Both the position numbers and the translations under genes were made by a program. Shown piece by piece: positions 1 through 11,588 of a DNA stretch of 64,000 nucleotides (positions are counted from its first letter, which is position 1; every line of letters starts with the position of its first letter). The notes beneath the pieces were generated by a model. It searched no databases and was not told the origin of the DNA. It was given only the letters and a program-made list of their open reading frames with translations. The stretch lies in the NCBI RefSeq assembly GCF_000226095.1, contig NC_016476.1, positions 496,001 to 560,000 on the forward strand, given 5' to 3'. Source of the stretch: Thermothelomyces thermophilus ATCC 42464 (Eukaryota; Ascomycota; Sordariomycetes; Sordariales; Chaetomiaceae).

Positions 1-143
1 TCGGCCAGGAGGTCGAGCTCGAGCGGGAGATGGCCGGCCCCGGGACCGAGGGCGCCTTGCCCAGTTTCATGCAGGACGAAGTACCAGAGTTCATCGACGA
101 ACCGCCCGCGCAAGCGGGCAAGGTCAGCGAGGCCGCCGGCTGA
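1..143 (+). CDS. C-terminal 46 residues of a protein, possibly ESCRT-III (Vps60/CHMP5-like)
   Basis: The frame whose codons start at position 3 is open from the window edge to a TGA at 141-143. It encodes an acidic tail containing the block LPSFMQDEVPEFIDEPP. Codon use is GC-rich and typical of the neighbouring real genes. The leading stretch (GQEVELEREM) followed by an acidic, proline-containing end resembles the C-terminal tail of fungal ESCRT-III subunits such as Vps60/CHMP5, which act in multivesicular-body sorting. No structured domain is present in this fragment, so the assignment rests on tail character alone and is tentative. The gene runs towards fwd-1 (convergent; 463 bp between the stops). 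Confidence 0.55.
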   Translation, partial: GQEVELEREMAGPGTEGALPSFMQDEVPEFIDEPPAQAGKVSEAAG

Positions 144-606
144 GATTCTCCGACACTGCTTTCTTTTACAAGATGGGTTGCCTAGTGGCTCAAGCTTTCA
201 GGGAATGGCGAACAGGTCCGGAAGGAGGAAGGTCGGTGGCGGGTTGGGAAAAGGAGGAGAGGAAAGGGTGGGGGAAGGGGGAAACGGGTGGAGAGGAATG
301 AAGGATGGCATTTCCGTAGCGGCAAACACACACGCGCACACACACACACACACACCCTGGCGAGATACCAATTTCGGCGAGAAATGAACGGGACAATATT
401 TTCGGGTTGGTCATTACAGTAATGATATTTACAGGCCGCTGGACTCTCTTGGTCATGTCAGGTGGACAACCGTCACCCCATTACGTTCGTCAATCGTGTA
501 TCGTTGATAAAAAGGAATCCCTGGCAGCGTAGCCATCCTGCAGCCCGCAACAACGCTTTCCCCATATTCATGTTTATATTTCGACGCTTCCTTCCCATCG
601 GCCCGT
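144..606. other. Convergent intergenic region with a CA microsatellite
   Basis: This holds the 3' flanks of the gene ending at 143 and of fwd-1, which ends at 607. It contains a purine-rich stretch (about 190-300) and an (AC)n tract. Small ORFs here have no recognisable content. I see no gene. Confidence 0.7.
325..355. repeat. (AC)n dinucleotide microsatellite
   Basis: A run of AC units interrupted once by GCGC, about 31 bp, in the convergent 3' intergenic space. It creates the Thr-His and Val-Cys repeats of the small ORFs overlapping it, which are therefore artefacts. Confidence 0.9.
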
Positions 607-3600
607 TTAGTCCACGGGTCCGAAGAACCGACTCGCCTCTTCTAGTTCCGAGTCTCCGTTGCAAAAGTCCCACCCGACGATCACGCTCCTTTGACTACAG
701 CAGATGATGCGCCGAGCGTCGTATTGCAGCTTGAACACCCGCGCCGGGTTAGCTGGGTCATGGACTTCGAACGGTGAGGGTGCATGGGCAATGTGTGGAT
801 GGTGGTGGTGCTGCTGCTGTGCCTGCGCTTGCACTGGGAGCTGGGGGCCAACGGGAGGAGGAGCAGCGGGAGCGGCCCCCAGCCCGGGAGCAGCGGTCGA
901 TCCGCCAGCAGCGGAGCCCCCAAAGGAGCCGAGACTGGAAGCGACAGCGCCGGCGGCGGGGGCAACAACAGGAACAGGAGAGGGTACCTGATGCATAGGA
1001 GCCCCGTGAGGGACGTGCGCGTGCGCCTGGTGCGCCGCTGCCGCGGCCAGCTGGGCGGGGGTCAGCCGGGCGCCCGACTGAGCGGCTGCAACGCCTTCGG
1101 CGGCGACCTGGCCTGCTGCCGTGGCTGTAGAACCGGTGGCTTCCTGGCTCCTCAACGCCTCGCGTCTCTGCCTTGCCTGCTCAAACTGGTCCCGCATAAG
1201 GGCGGTAGCATACGTCTGCCGCAGCTGGCTTCTGACAACTGGATTCTGTTGGCGGTCGATGGCGGTTTCCACGTAGGCGCGGCAAGTGAGGATTGCCGGG
1301 TGGGCTGCAATGGCTTGTGCCAGAGCTTGCTGTCCCCCCTCAACGGCGCTGTCGATAACCTGGCGGAGCTGCTGGAATGCCGCTACAGAACCGTCGGCTT
1401 GGTTCAGCTCCGTCGTGAGCGCGCTGATAGGGGGCAGTGTTGGCCCTGTCAAGCCACCAGGCGGCGCGCTGGCCGTCTGCAAGCGGGATCCTGTGCTAGG
1501 GGCGGGCATCGATGTTCCCGTGCCGTCGAAAGTCCCCGTGGAGACCCCGGAGCTTGCTGCTCTCATCGCCCTAAGTGCCTCACGGCTAGCTAGGCCCTGT
1601 ACCGAAGGGTGTAATGGAGTGGGAGCTTCCTGCCGGTCCTGTTGGAGGGCGGCCATGGCGGCTGTCTCCTGCTTGAAGTGATGTTGGTCCTTCCATACGC
1701 CCTCCTTGTCTCTCCTCCAGATGATGATGCTGGCGTCGTAGCTGCCGCTGACGATCCGCCCATACTTGCCGCCCCCGCCTCCAGGAGGCAGCTTTGCCCC
1801 GTAAGCACAGATGTCCTCTGGCCGCCTCGACCCGGCATTGCCGGAACGCCGGCCTGGCCTGGGACGGTCTCGGTCCTTCAACAGACCCAACTCCAGCGCC
1901 CGAAAGTACTCCTGGTCCACCTTCTTCGCTTCCGCCAGATCGTCCTCGACGCTATGAGGCAGATCGCCAAAGCCCGCCTGAACCGTCCGCACCAAGCTCG
2001 AGTGCGCGCGAAGGTTGGCGACCTCTAGCCCGGTCTGGCGGTCAAATACCTTCACCTCGTTGTCGCTACTGCCGCTCACAATTCGGCGGCCGTCGTACTG
2101 AACGCAAGCAATCCCCTTATTGTGCCCGACAATAGTCCGATTGCACACCTGAGTCGGCCAGTCCCAAACCTTGATGTGCCGGTCACCGCTCGCCGACACC
2201 ACCTCCCGGTCGCGTATTTGGACGGCGTTGACAGCGGCGCTGTGCCCCTCCAGACATCCAATCATGGTCCACGCTGGGATCACGGGGAAGTCGTCGGGGG
2301 TCATAGGGATACTGTAGCCGTAGTTCTTCACATTGGTCGGGACCGGGTCCACCTCTCGATATCCAAGGTCTCCGTGGCGGAGAGGCTTACGGTTGAAGAT
2401 TTTGATCGTCTTGTCCTTGGAACAAGTTACCAAGATGCGCTTATCGAATTTGACGTTGAGAACCGACTCCCGATGTGCGTGGTTGAGCGTCTGCAAAGCT
2501 TCTCCTGTCGAGAACCTCCAGATGATCACGTCCGAGTCCGAGCTGCCCGAAACGATCAAGTCCTCCTCCGGGTCCGAATCAAATTGCAGGCAGAGCACAG
2601 ATCCGCGATGCTTGGCTAGCGTTCGGAGACAGCGTCGGGTCTTCATGTCCCAAATCTTTATTGTACGGTCCCGGCTACCGCTGACAAGGTACCGCGAGTT
2701 GAACTGGAGGCTGTAGACGCATTCTCCGTGGCCCTCCTCCGGGTGAGCGGGATGGGGGAACTGAAAATTCAGGAAGCGGCCCCGCTCCCAGTTCGACTCA
2801 AGCCTGCGCCGCATGGTGTAAAGATACTTCCAATTGATCTTGTATCGCCCCGACGGGCCGTCCCAAGTCCATAGTGTTGACTTGGCCAGCCGCGGTGGCT
2901 CCATAACCGTTTGCAAGAAAGAATTCCTGATGCTGCCATGGGGAGCTTCGGGCCACGCAGACGAAGGGGCCTTTCCTTTGCCCTTGTCTGCTGATTTGCC
3001 CTTGGAGTTGGAGCGCGACACCGCACTCGACATCTCGAGATCTCCCATTAGCTGGGAGATACCGGTTTTCAGCACAGGACGGCGTGGGCCACCGAAAATG
3101 CTGGTTTCTGTCGGACCTGTCTCCGTTGCTTCCTGGTGGTGTGCATTGGTCTCTGCGTCTGCCATCACGGTGTCCGTTTGGCCGCCCAGTGGCGGCGATA
3201 GCGATATAGCACGCTTTTTGTGGGCGTGCGCGTCTTCTTCCGACTGCATCCTCCGGAGCACACCGTGGGTCGACGAGAACGGGCCGTTCATCTCCCGTTC
3301 AGCCTTTGCGATCTCTTCGGGATTTGCCTTCCATCCTTCCAGGAAATAGAGTTGCTCCCACAGCTTCCGGTCGAGAGCGAGGACATACCAGGCGCGGCAG
3401 CAGCGAGCCACATTAATGAGCGAAACGGGATCGAGGTATTCTAGGATCTTCAGGCATACTTCGGGGGGCAGATACTGGACAAAGTCGATGTAGAGTCGAG
3501 GGTGGAGATTCTCGACAATCTGGGAGATCACGCTCGTCGGGAGGTCGTTGAGGAGGGCCATAGCAAGTTCTGTTCGCATGAGGCGGTCAGGACACGACCG

Positions 3601-3828
3601 TCGCAGGCAGCAAGTCCAAGGGAAAGGCGACTTACCGGTCTTGCGAGCGAGCGAAAGGTTGGATATGTGTTCAACTAACCATAGCGGGAAATCGTCGCGT
3701 GATCGTGCCGAACCCAGCGCCGAGACGGCGTCCTCGCGCGACTTGAGGGATAAGGGCGGCGCGGAGGATAGGGCGGTCAAGGGATCTTCAGAGTAACCTT
3801 CGTCAGGCTGCGGATTGAATCCGGCCAT
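607..3828 (-). CDS. fwd-1: F-box/WD40 substrate receptor of SCF ubiquitin ligase (FWD-1, beta-TrCP/Slimb type)
   Basis: Predicted product is about 1,051 residues after removing one 66-nt intron (3570-3635). That intron is in frame and stop-free, so it hides inside the long ORF; it has a GTAAGT donor, a CTGAC branch site and a CAG acceptor. An F-box lies at about residues 95-140 (YLPPEVCLKILEYLDP). WD40 repeats run from about 340 to 700 with blocks such as VSGSRDRTIKIWD, VTCSKDKTIKIF, VSASGDRHIKVWD and VSGSSDNEVKVFD, in the same order as in beta-TrCP/Slimb. A last repeat (VFKLQYDARRIICC...VGWDF) is separated by a long Ala/Gln/Pro-rich, His-containing linker, as I recall for fungal FWD-1. In Neurospora FWD-1 ubiquitinates the clock protein FRQ with Skp1 and Cul1. 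Start ATG at 3828; it diverges from cdc24 across 2.7 kb. Confidence 0.85.
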   Translation of the reverse strand: MAGFNPQPDEGYSEDPLTALSSAPPLSLKSREDAVSALGSARSRDDFPLWLVEHISNLSLARKTGKSPFPWTCCLRRSCPDRLMRTELAMALLNDLPTSVISQIVENLHPRLYIDFVQYLPPEVCLKILEYLDPVSLINVARCCRAWYVLALDRKLWEQLYFLEGWKANPEEIAKAEREMNGPFSSTHGVLRRMQSEEDAHAHKKRAISLSPPLGGQTDTVMADAETNAHHQEATETGPTETSIFGGPRRPVLKTGISQLMGDLEMSSAVSRSNSKGKSADKGKGKAPSSAWPEAPHGSIRNSFLQTVMEPPRLAKSTLWTWDGPSGRYKINWKYLYTMRRRLESNWERGRFLNFQFPHPAHPEEGHGECVYSLQFNSRYLVSGSRDRTIKIWDMKTRRCLRTLAKHRGSVLCLQFDSDPEEDLIVSGSSDSDVIIWRFSTGEALQTLNHAHRESVLNVKFDKRILVTCSKDKTIKIFNRKPLRHGDLGYREVDPVPTNVKNYGYSIPMTPDDFPVIPAWTMIGCLEGHSAAVNAVQIRDREVVSASGDRHIKVWDWPTQVCNRTIVGHNKGIACVQYDGRRIVSGSSDNEVKVFDRQTGLEVANLRAHSSLVRTVQAGFGDLPHSVEDDLAEAKKVDQEYFRALELGLLKDRDRPRPGRRSGNAGSRRPEDICAYGAKLPPGGGGGKYGRIVSGSYDASIIIWRRDKEGVWKDQHHFKQETAAMAALQQDRQEAPTPLHPSVQGLASREALRAMRAASSGVSTGTFDGTGTSMPAPSTGSRLQTASAPPGGLTGPTLPPISALTTELNQADGSVAAFQQLRQVIDSAVEGGQQALAQAIAAHPAILTCRAYVETAIDRQQNPVVRSQLRQTYATALMRDQFEQARQRREALRSQEATGSTATAAGQVAAEGVAAAQSGARLTPAQLAAAAAHQAHAHVPHGAPMHQVPSPVPVVAPAAGAVASSLGSFGGSAAGGSTAAPGLGAAPAAPPPVGPQLPVQAQAQQQHHHHPHIAHAPSPFEVHDPANPARVFKLQYDARRIICCSQRSVIVGWDFCNGDSELEEASRFFGPVD

Positions 3829-6540
3829 CGCTTGTCGGGTGCCACGGATCAGTGCTCAGATTTGTCAAACTTGGGCTCTTGCTCGCATCCGGATATGTGA
3901 AGCGAAACAAGGCGAAACCACAAAGCCGAGGGGGGGCTGCTTCCAACGGGGCAACGGGGACTCGCTGTCTCGCTGGCGTCGTGTAACGAATCGCTGCCGG
4001 GATTGGTATCGTTGTGCTGCAGTACCGTGGCGCAGCTTTGCTCGTCAATTGTAGAACAGCAGGGGACTGTTCCTTGCTGCCCAACAATATGGCTGCGTTA
4101 ATTTACAAGACGAAAGAAAATGTTTTCCGTGGACCTGCGGTTGCTTGCGTGCCTGTGTACGGAGATGAAGGTGTTGAGAAATGCAAGCTTCCCGTGCCCT
4201 TACTAGTAGAGGCGGCTGACAAACTCCCGCGCCTCAGGCTTGCGTTGGCGGGGTACTGAAGTAAGCTAGGCTGTATGTAATACGTACGGTACAGTACAAT
4301 ACATACAAGCTATGTCGGTACCTCCATACCGTCATGGTTACACTAATAATGCTGGAAGAGGTGTACTATGTAGAAGCTGGAACCCGACCTTGCCCAGAGC
4401 GACTTAGCGTTAAACCTGTGCCGGATCGCCGAGCACTCGACCTACATGGCACCTCACTTCTGTGCACTATTCCGCAAGTATTGCGGTTCGGTGAGCCGAA
4501 GGATCGCTGGTGTCTAACTATTCCGTATCACGGTCTTCAAATCTGATCCCACTCCGACGGATTGTCCAGAAGCAAAGTGTGAAGAGAGGGTTGATTAGCT
4601 TGTGCAAGTCGCCAGAGGCGTCAGACCTAGTCGAGAATGCTCTAACATTGCATTCTCAGGTGAGAGAGCTAGGTGAAATTACTCCTCGATGCTGACGAAT
4701 TGTAACAGCAGCGTGCTGTATTTTCTCGAAGAGACACCGAATCATCGAACATGGGTTAGGGGACAATCTACACTACGGATCCGTACATAGTAGGTACCGC
4801 CGCTCCACGAATTAGTGGGTCCCACGATGAATCACGTTGGCAATGTTTCTTGACGGGCGGCCCTGGACGCCTAACCTTTGTCACCATCAACTTGTTGGCT
4901 TTCAGCTACCTTGATGGCCACATTGTTCTTCCTAACGAAGTGTTCTTTAACATGCCAGGTACTGAGACTTCGATAGGGAGTCCTTGCTTGTGTGCTGGGA
5001 ATAATCCGCTCCGCTTTTGTGTTGTTCAATCGGAACTTTTAGGGTAACCAAAGTGGCTTAGCGTACAACGGCTCGAGCTCCTGAAACAGGCAGGCCATTT
5101 TGAATCAATGCCTGAATGGAAGGCAAATAGCAGCAGGTGATGCCGATCATTCTAATCACCTCCACTCCGCGCGCGGCTACAGACATCGTGAGATTTTTGG
5201 AGGTGATGTTGTCAAAGGCGTTGCCATGCTCGAACAAGGTGGGTAAATCATTTACACTACAGATACGTCTGGTATTCGATAGTTAACCATTTCCATAGTG
5301 GGAAGAACCTAGAATAAGGGATGGCATGCATCCCAAGAGGATTAGGAATCCGCTGCACTTGGAACTCGCATCATTGCCATGAACAGGGCACCTCAGATCC
5401 ATTGTATCCCGCCATTGATTTCCACAGCCCCCCGTGAACTTGCTGGCTGCTTTGCTCGACCACTCGGGATATTGTACTGTGTAATTCAGTGCTGCTCTTG
5501 ATCCTGGCGAGCCGGATCTTTGCATCGGCCCATTTGGAACCGGAAAACCTCAATCGCTGCCATGCAACGGGTAAAAGCCGTCTTAGCCACAAGGAAGAAT
5601 CTAGACAAGGAGCGATAGACAATAGGCGGATGCATTTTGATGCGTTCATCCGTTCAGTTCTACCTCTGGTAGAGACTACGTCTGCCATTTCTCCATCAGG
5701 CTTGCAGAATGGTTTCTGTTTCGAACCTGGCAGATGATGGTCGGGTTCGGTTGCGGATGCACACCTACGGAGTACAGTAACATATAACTAGTGCGGTGCA
5801 TTGGTCACACTCGCCCAGTTACCCCCGCCGCACTCCGTGGGCCCCATTCTCCACCCACTGTGAGCCCACACCCACCAGCGCCTCCCAACTGACTAGGCTG
5901 GCTTTCCCGCCCGCACCTTTTACATGCCAACCAACCAACTCCGAGTGTGGTCACTTGTCCCGACCCTTTCGTTTCAAACCGCACCTCGACACCTCACATT
6001 GAATCCGAACTTGCGAGATTGCTTAGCGCCTACAATCCCCGCTTTTGGGATTTTCGACAATCGGAGGTTGTGGAGCCACCGACGGAAGGGACAACCGCCT
6101 ACAACGGCGAAACAAGGAGCGACCGAGCGAGGACGGCCAGCCGAAGAGGGAGGGGAATTGTCGGACAGGAAACAAGTCGAGCCCGCAGTCGGCGACGCGA
6201 CGCAGCACTCAAGAATCAGCAGCCACAGAATTAGCGACAACTACCGATACAACCCTGCGCCGACATTTCGAAACGGGTCGCTGCCCTTCCACGCGTCAGC
6301 ATTTACCATACCATCAGCGCCAACCCGATAAGGTCCCGACGAGGCCAACGCTGGAACAGGGCCACCGACAAGAACCCGATCCCGTCTTCGCTACTTCCTG
6401 ATAGCCCGGCGTTATCCCCCCCGCATCTCATACAATTTTTCGACTGAGCAGGAACAGCGGTATTAGCAATCTAAGCAGGCTCGTCCTTACCTTCCGCCTG
6501 CTGGATTCTCCGCTGGCGTTGTGCGGACGGAGAGCTGGTT
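3829..6540. promoter_or_regulatory. 2.7-kb divergent intergenic region between fwd-1 and cdc24
   Basis: Both genes start away from this region, so it must hold both promoters. The last 600 bp (about 5,900-6,540) are rich in CT runs and CCAACCAAC-like pyrimidine blocks, as expected for a long cdc24 5' leader. The middle (4,250-5,750) has lower GC and a cluster of TAC/GTAC palindromic words near 4,280-4,330. The many short ORFs have no coherent product or family motif. I see no gene. Confidence 0.6.
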
Positions 6541-9500
6541 ATGACCCATGCTTCTCTCCTACGCATGAACACGGGCCCTGCTGCAACCATGGATGCTATT
6601 GACAGATCGAATACTATGGGCGTGCCCAGCGCTCCTCGCACCAGTCAACTTTCTGGCTCAGCAACGTTCCCCACCACGAATTCGTCCAGCTCGGTGAACT
6701 CGGCCTCGACTGCGCCGACCCCGCCATCGAACGGCCAAGTTGTGGCAACGAGCAACATCATCAACCAGAAGGCTGATGCCTCCCGATCTCTCTATCAAAT
6801 ATGCCTTTCGCTGAAGCAACGGCTGGCCAAGGTGCCAGGCTTCGAACCGTACATGGAGCAACTCGAGCAGATGGCCGCAGACCCTGATGAAGGCGGGCCT
6901 GTCGAGTCTCTGTGGAAACTCCTGCGGACTGGTTATCCGCTCCTTGCCATATACAACTGCCTGCAGCCGGAGACACCGTTGCAGGTCCAGGAAGGCCCAG
7001 AAGTGTCTCAGGCAAAGAGGTCTAAGATTGCCATCCTTCGGTTTGTGGAAGCTTGCAAGTCCAAGCTCATGCTTCCAACGAGCGAAGTCTTCATCATTAC
7101 CGACCTTGCTGGTAATGATACTACTGGTTTCGTAAAGGTAAGTCTTCTATCCTTTGGTTGCTTGGGGGTAAACCCCGGGCAAGCTGACGTGGAAAAATTC
7201 TAGGTAACCTCGGTGATCAATCATGTTCTTGATCTGGCAGAGCAGCGGGGGCTTCTTCTCCAGATCCAACCATATCCGGAAGATGATACGATAGAGTCGG
7301 GCTCGCAGATGAGCTATCGCGATTACATTGTGCGTGAGCTTGTCGACACCGAACGCAAATACGTCCAGGATCTTGAGAATCTCCACGATTTGAAGAAGAC
7401 GCTGGAGCAGAATGGGATCATCACTGGCGACATTGTCCACGATATCTTCCTCAACATCAACGCTATCTTGGATTGCCAAAGGAAGTTTTTGATCCGGGTG
7501 GAAACGACAAACTCGATGCCGCCGTCAAGACAGGAGTGGGGCAGCCCGTTTGTTGCGTATGAGGAGACGTTCACTACGTGCTACCAACCGTTCATCGCCA
7601 ACCAGCGCAAGGCCGGACAGGTAGCCAGTCAAGTCTTTGACAAGATCCAGGCGGCTGATCATCCTGTTGCCTGTGACTTCAATACCCTCGATGGTTTTCT
7701 ATTGAAGCCCATGCAGCGCCTTGTCAAGTATCCTCTCCTCCTGAAGGTATGTTGTTGATTTTTTTAAGAGGCTGGAACTTCGCCTAATATGCCACAGGAC
7801 CTCTTGAAGAAGAGTGAGGACGAAGCGACAAAGGCCGACCTCACAGCTGGAATAGAGGCCGCTGAGCGCGTCCTTCAGAAAGCCAACGAGGCGGTGAATC
7901 GGGACCTCCTGAACGAAGCAGTGAAAGACTTGGTCAACCGTGTCGAGGACTGGAAGAAACACCGAGTGGATCAATTTGGGGAGTTGCTACTGCACGGCGT
8001 CTACACCGTCGTTACGGGCAAGGGCGACCAAGAAAAAGATGTGAGTTTATCAAGGTGGCTTCGCCCGCTCCCCATTACATGCTTGCTAACGCCCCGATCT
8101 AGTATGAAATCTACCTCTTCCAATGCATATTGCTGTGTTGCAAGGAGGTTGTGCCGGGGAAGACCAAGGATAAGAAAGACAAGACACGGTCGACGGGCCC
8201 AAAGGTGCGGAACAAGAATGCAAAGCTGCAACTTAAGGGCCGAATCTTCATGACGAATGTGACAGAAGTCGTCGCCATGTCCAAGACCGGTAAGTTCAGA
8301 TTGTCCCGACTTCGGTTCTGACAGAAGTCTGATCAAGCAGGCTCGTATACTGTCCAAATCTGGTGGAAAGGTGACCCGGGGGTGGAGAACTTCACCATCA
8401 AATTCCAAAACGAGGACACGATGAGAAAGTGGGCCGCGGGCCTTGATAAGCAACGTAAAGAGAACGCACCGCAGCATCGACCGAACACCGATGCGGCAAC
8501 GCAGTTCACTTATCTTGACATCGTTGGCTCGATGGAGAACCCCTACGCGCAAGAAGCACAAGAAGATGACGACGACGAACCCGACGGGAACAGCACGGCC
8601 TTGGCAACCACTCCCCAACAGAACACTCTTGCGGCGATGCCAGGTACCATCCAACGCAACACTTCGAGCACCAGTTTGCGTCAACGCTCGATGACTGGTG
8701 ATAGCACGCATTCTATTCCGGCCAGTTCTAGGGTGCCGCCTCCTCGATTCCCAATGGCCCTCCCCCCCACTCCTCTGAGCGTTCAGACCCAGGGAGCTGG
8801 CCAAGGATCACCGCTCCCAAAAGCTGGGGAGTCGTATTTTTCGCCCCTTGTCGAGTCCCCGGCGTCCAGTCGTGCTAGCACGACCAGCGGAGTCTTTGCC
8901 AATTCCGGATATCCGTTCCCAAAGACCACGACGCCTCAACCTTGGAATTCAGAAGATCGATACACCGCTCCAGCGATGCCTCGAGCTCCTTCCCGAGACG
9001 GGTCATCGCCTGCCAACGGGTTTGGCGCTGCGAATGGGCGCAACCCTCGAGGACCTTCAATGCCGGTCATGCCCCGAGATAATACGGCGCAGTCAAGCCA
9101 AGGCCCCGCGCGTGTTCGGAGCCACAGCACTCCAGACATCAATGGACAGGCATCACGGAATGCTCAGGCCATACCCAACGTCCCCAGCATCCCAGCTCAT
9201 CTCCATCAGAATCATCCGCCTTACCAAACCCACGCACGGCATGACTCAAACATCCCACGCAGTAATACGGGCAGCCCAGCGAATGAACTGCCGCTGCGGA
9301 CGAACACCAACTCACCTGGGACACAACGTGGGAGGCCATATGGAGGGACCATGGCACAATTCCCTACGCAACCGGTATACCCTCGGCAAGGAACACCTGG
9401 GAGCGCGACAAATCTGCCTCCACCTGGCCCTCCCCCACCCGGCGTCCCACCGCTTGCACCTGTGGATCCATCGAGGTCGATCACTCAGGGACTCGGCACT

Positions 9501-9863
9501 GCACCCCTCACGTCGAGTCAGGGTGCGATCCCGCCCACACCAGACATCGCCATGCCGAACCAGCTTAAGGTGAAAGTGCACTATTCTAGCAAACCGAACA
9601 CCTACGTCACACTGGTTGCGCAATACAACATTACCTACCAGAGTCTAGTCGACCGTATTGACGTCAAGCTCGCTCGGCTCACCAACAGCAGCATCGCTAG
9701 AGGCGACCTGAAGTTGCGGTACCAAGACGAAGACGGCGACTTCGTCACCATCGAGAGCGACGAGGACATTCAGATTGCCATCTCTGAATGGCGCGAAAGC
9801 CAGAGCAACATGCCAGGAGGGCTTGGCGAGATTGAACTGTTCTGCGTCGGTGACCTGAACTGA
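6541..9863 (+). CDS. cdc24: Cdc42 guanine-nucleotide exchange factor Cdc24 (CH-DH-PH-PB1)
   Basis: Five exons fit consensus splice sites and keep frame: 6541-7137, 7204-7746, 7798-8040, 8103-8289 and 8341-9863, giving 1,030 residues (introns 66, 51, 62 and 51 nt). A calponin-like N-terminal region (about 75-215, SLYQICLSLKQRL...) precedes the DH catalytic domain from about residue 236 (YIVRELVDTERKYVQDLENL) through LDGFLLKPMQRLVKYPLLLK. The PH domain follows (YEIYLFQCILLCCKEV to MRKWAAGLD), then a Ser/Pro-rich linker with a polyproline stretch. A C-terminal PB1 domain (about 931-1,027) carries the acidic OPCA motif LRYQDEDGDFVTIESDEDI. The family activates Cdc42 at sites of polar growth and binds the Bem1 scaffold through PB1. 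The ATG at 6541 is the first in frame; a nearby in-frame ATG (residue 9) is an alternative start. Confidence 0.93.
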
Positions 9864-11223
9864 TCAGCAAAACGAAGAGTTAGAGCGAAACACCAAACAC
9901 AAGCAATTCTGCAACGACGACGAAGATTTTATTCAGCGATTAGACGGCGCCTCGGCTTTGGCATTCGATTTCGGTTTCTGCATTTCGCATAGTCTTCCAC
10001 ACATCTACACGACTGCTTGGCCTACTCCTTAGTATTGTCACGGCGTCAGGAGGGATATTTGGTCCTTTTCTTTTTCTCTGAACAACCAAGCAGCAATCGG
10101 ATACCCCATTCCTACGTGTGGCTCCCCGTCCGCGGCTCGGCTGATCATTGGTCTAACCAAACCGACATTTCGACATACGCAAGCCTAGTCGCACCAAAGA
10201 TAGCGACGCTATTTCTACTTGGGTTCCTGGCAATGGTTGGCTCTTTTAGAAGCTACTGAACCAACATGGCTTTCCTCATACCTTCGTTCCTAACAGGCTT
10301 CCATATCATCTTGATGACAACGCCAGGCTAGAGCAAGGGATGTACATCCGCATCTTTTTTCCTTTGTTGCTTGATCTTGTCCCTGGCAGACCTCGCCTAC
10401 ATTTCCCTCCTTTAGCACTGTTTTTTCCTTGGAAACACATCTCGCGATTATTTTTCTCACTTTATCAACGGCGGGGCCTTCCCCGTCTCCTATCCCCTCC
10501 CCAAATTGTCTTTTTGGGGATCTCGTGGACTTGGCGAAGCGATCCATCCCGAGTCCGTGTTACCTTACCTGTGCGGACTTGATACGTCGTGTATCGCCTG
10601 TGAAGGCAGACTATGAAAGGCCTGAGACGGAGGAAGGCCGAGGAGAGGACAGCGGGGTAAAAGGAGACAGGTGATGGAGGGGTGTTTAGCCGTGCTATCT
10701 TGATGTCCTCATCTGGCTGTTCTGCTTGCTTGCTGTTTGTAGATAGGATGAATACCCGGAGTGCATTCCTGTCCTTAGACATCTTTATTTCCTTCTGTTC
10801 GTATTTGCCGACTGTGCTGGCACTTGGACTAGTTATGGTGTTTGGGCAATGCACCTGATCATTACTCACGATGGTTTGGGTAATATTTCTTGTAATACAT
10901 TGTAGTACACGGCTCAAATGGCCCACTCTTCCCAAGCTCATCTTCGTACATCCGGTTCCCCGGCCATGTGTTTGGCGTGCGCCGGCCATTGATCTTGCAG
11001 TCATAGAGGTTGGACGAGACGCTATGGGCGCCTGGTACAGCCCCGATACTGCCTCTTGTATACCCCGTTGTGCCCCTCCATCTTTTCTGGGCTGGAAATA
11101 GAGCGTGAGAGCCCTAACCCTTCTCGATATCCTCGGAGCATATCCCACAATGGCCCAGTGTGTTGTCCGATGCCTTAGTGCAGGGAGGCCACTGCACTTA
11201 TCGTCAATGCAACGGCGTGCATT
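9864..11223. other. Intergenic region between convergent cdc24 and mrp10
   Basis: Holds the 3' flanks of cdc24 (+) and mrp10 (-). It is T-rich around 10,060-10,470. A 227-residue minus-strand ORF (10,465-11,148) has no domain, no start context and no family-like composition, so I do not call it. No RNA gene is recognised. Confidence 0.6.
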
Positions 11224-11588
11224 CTATTTCTTCTTCTTGCCCTGAGCAATGAGTCTCTTGGAAAACCGGGCAAGATGATAGTTGATGGTGTTGGAGCTCT
11301 TTTTCGGCGGCGGCGGGGCGTCCATGCATGCGCGCAGAGCCTGCTCGACGGTCGTACAGCCCCTGCCAGTATGACCAGCGGACGCCCAGCATGCTGGAGA
11401 AAGGGTACAAGTGTCAGAGTGGCACCGGGAGAGAAAGCAGAGAAAGAGGGAGGCCACTGGGGGGAAACGGCACGCATACCGAGGACTGAGGACATCACAG
11501 TCAAACAGGGATTCGACTCCGGGCGATTTGGATGGCGCACGCGGAGCACGCGCAGGGGTGGCAACCGAATCGGGTTCTTGTTGGTCAT
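11224..11588 (-). CDS. mrp10: Mitochondrial small ribosomal subunit protein Mrp10 (mS37), twin CX9C
   Basis: Two exons, 11480-11588 and 11224-11393 (reverse order on the + strand), are separated by an 86-nt intron with a GTATGC donor and a CCAG acceptor. They give a 92-residue protein. After splicing the two CX9C motifs are exact: C-LTVMSSVLA-C spans the splice junction and C-TTVEQALRA-C follows. The N-terminus IRLPPLRVLRVRHPNRPE and the basic tail (NTINYHLARF...GKKKK) match fungal Mrp10 as I know it. The family folds through the Mia40 disulphide relay and sits in the mitoribosomal small subunit. Unspliced ORFs lose the first CX9C, which is strong support for the intron. Divergent from the next gene. 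Confidence 0.9.

Noticed and set aside
325-355. CRISPR-like or coding meaning of the AC repeat
   Set aside because: A simple microsatellite. No CRISPR array expected or seen anywhere in this eukaryotic window.
784-1593. 269-residue plus-strand ORF
   Set aside because: Antisense to the fwd-1 linker and WD region. No family features.
4270-4335. GTAC/TAC-rich palindromic words upstream of fwd-1
   Set aside because: Short, imperfect and in moderately AT-rich DNA. No consistent spacing or known site.
10465-11148. 227-residue minus-strand ORF
   Set aside because: No domain, poor composition, sits in the 3' flank between cdc24 and mrp10.
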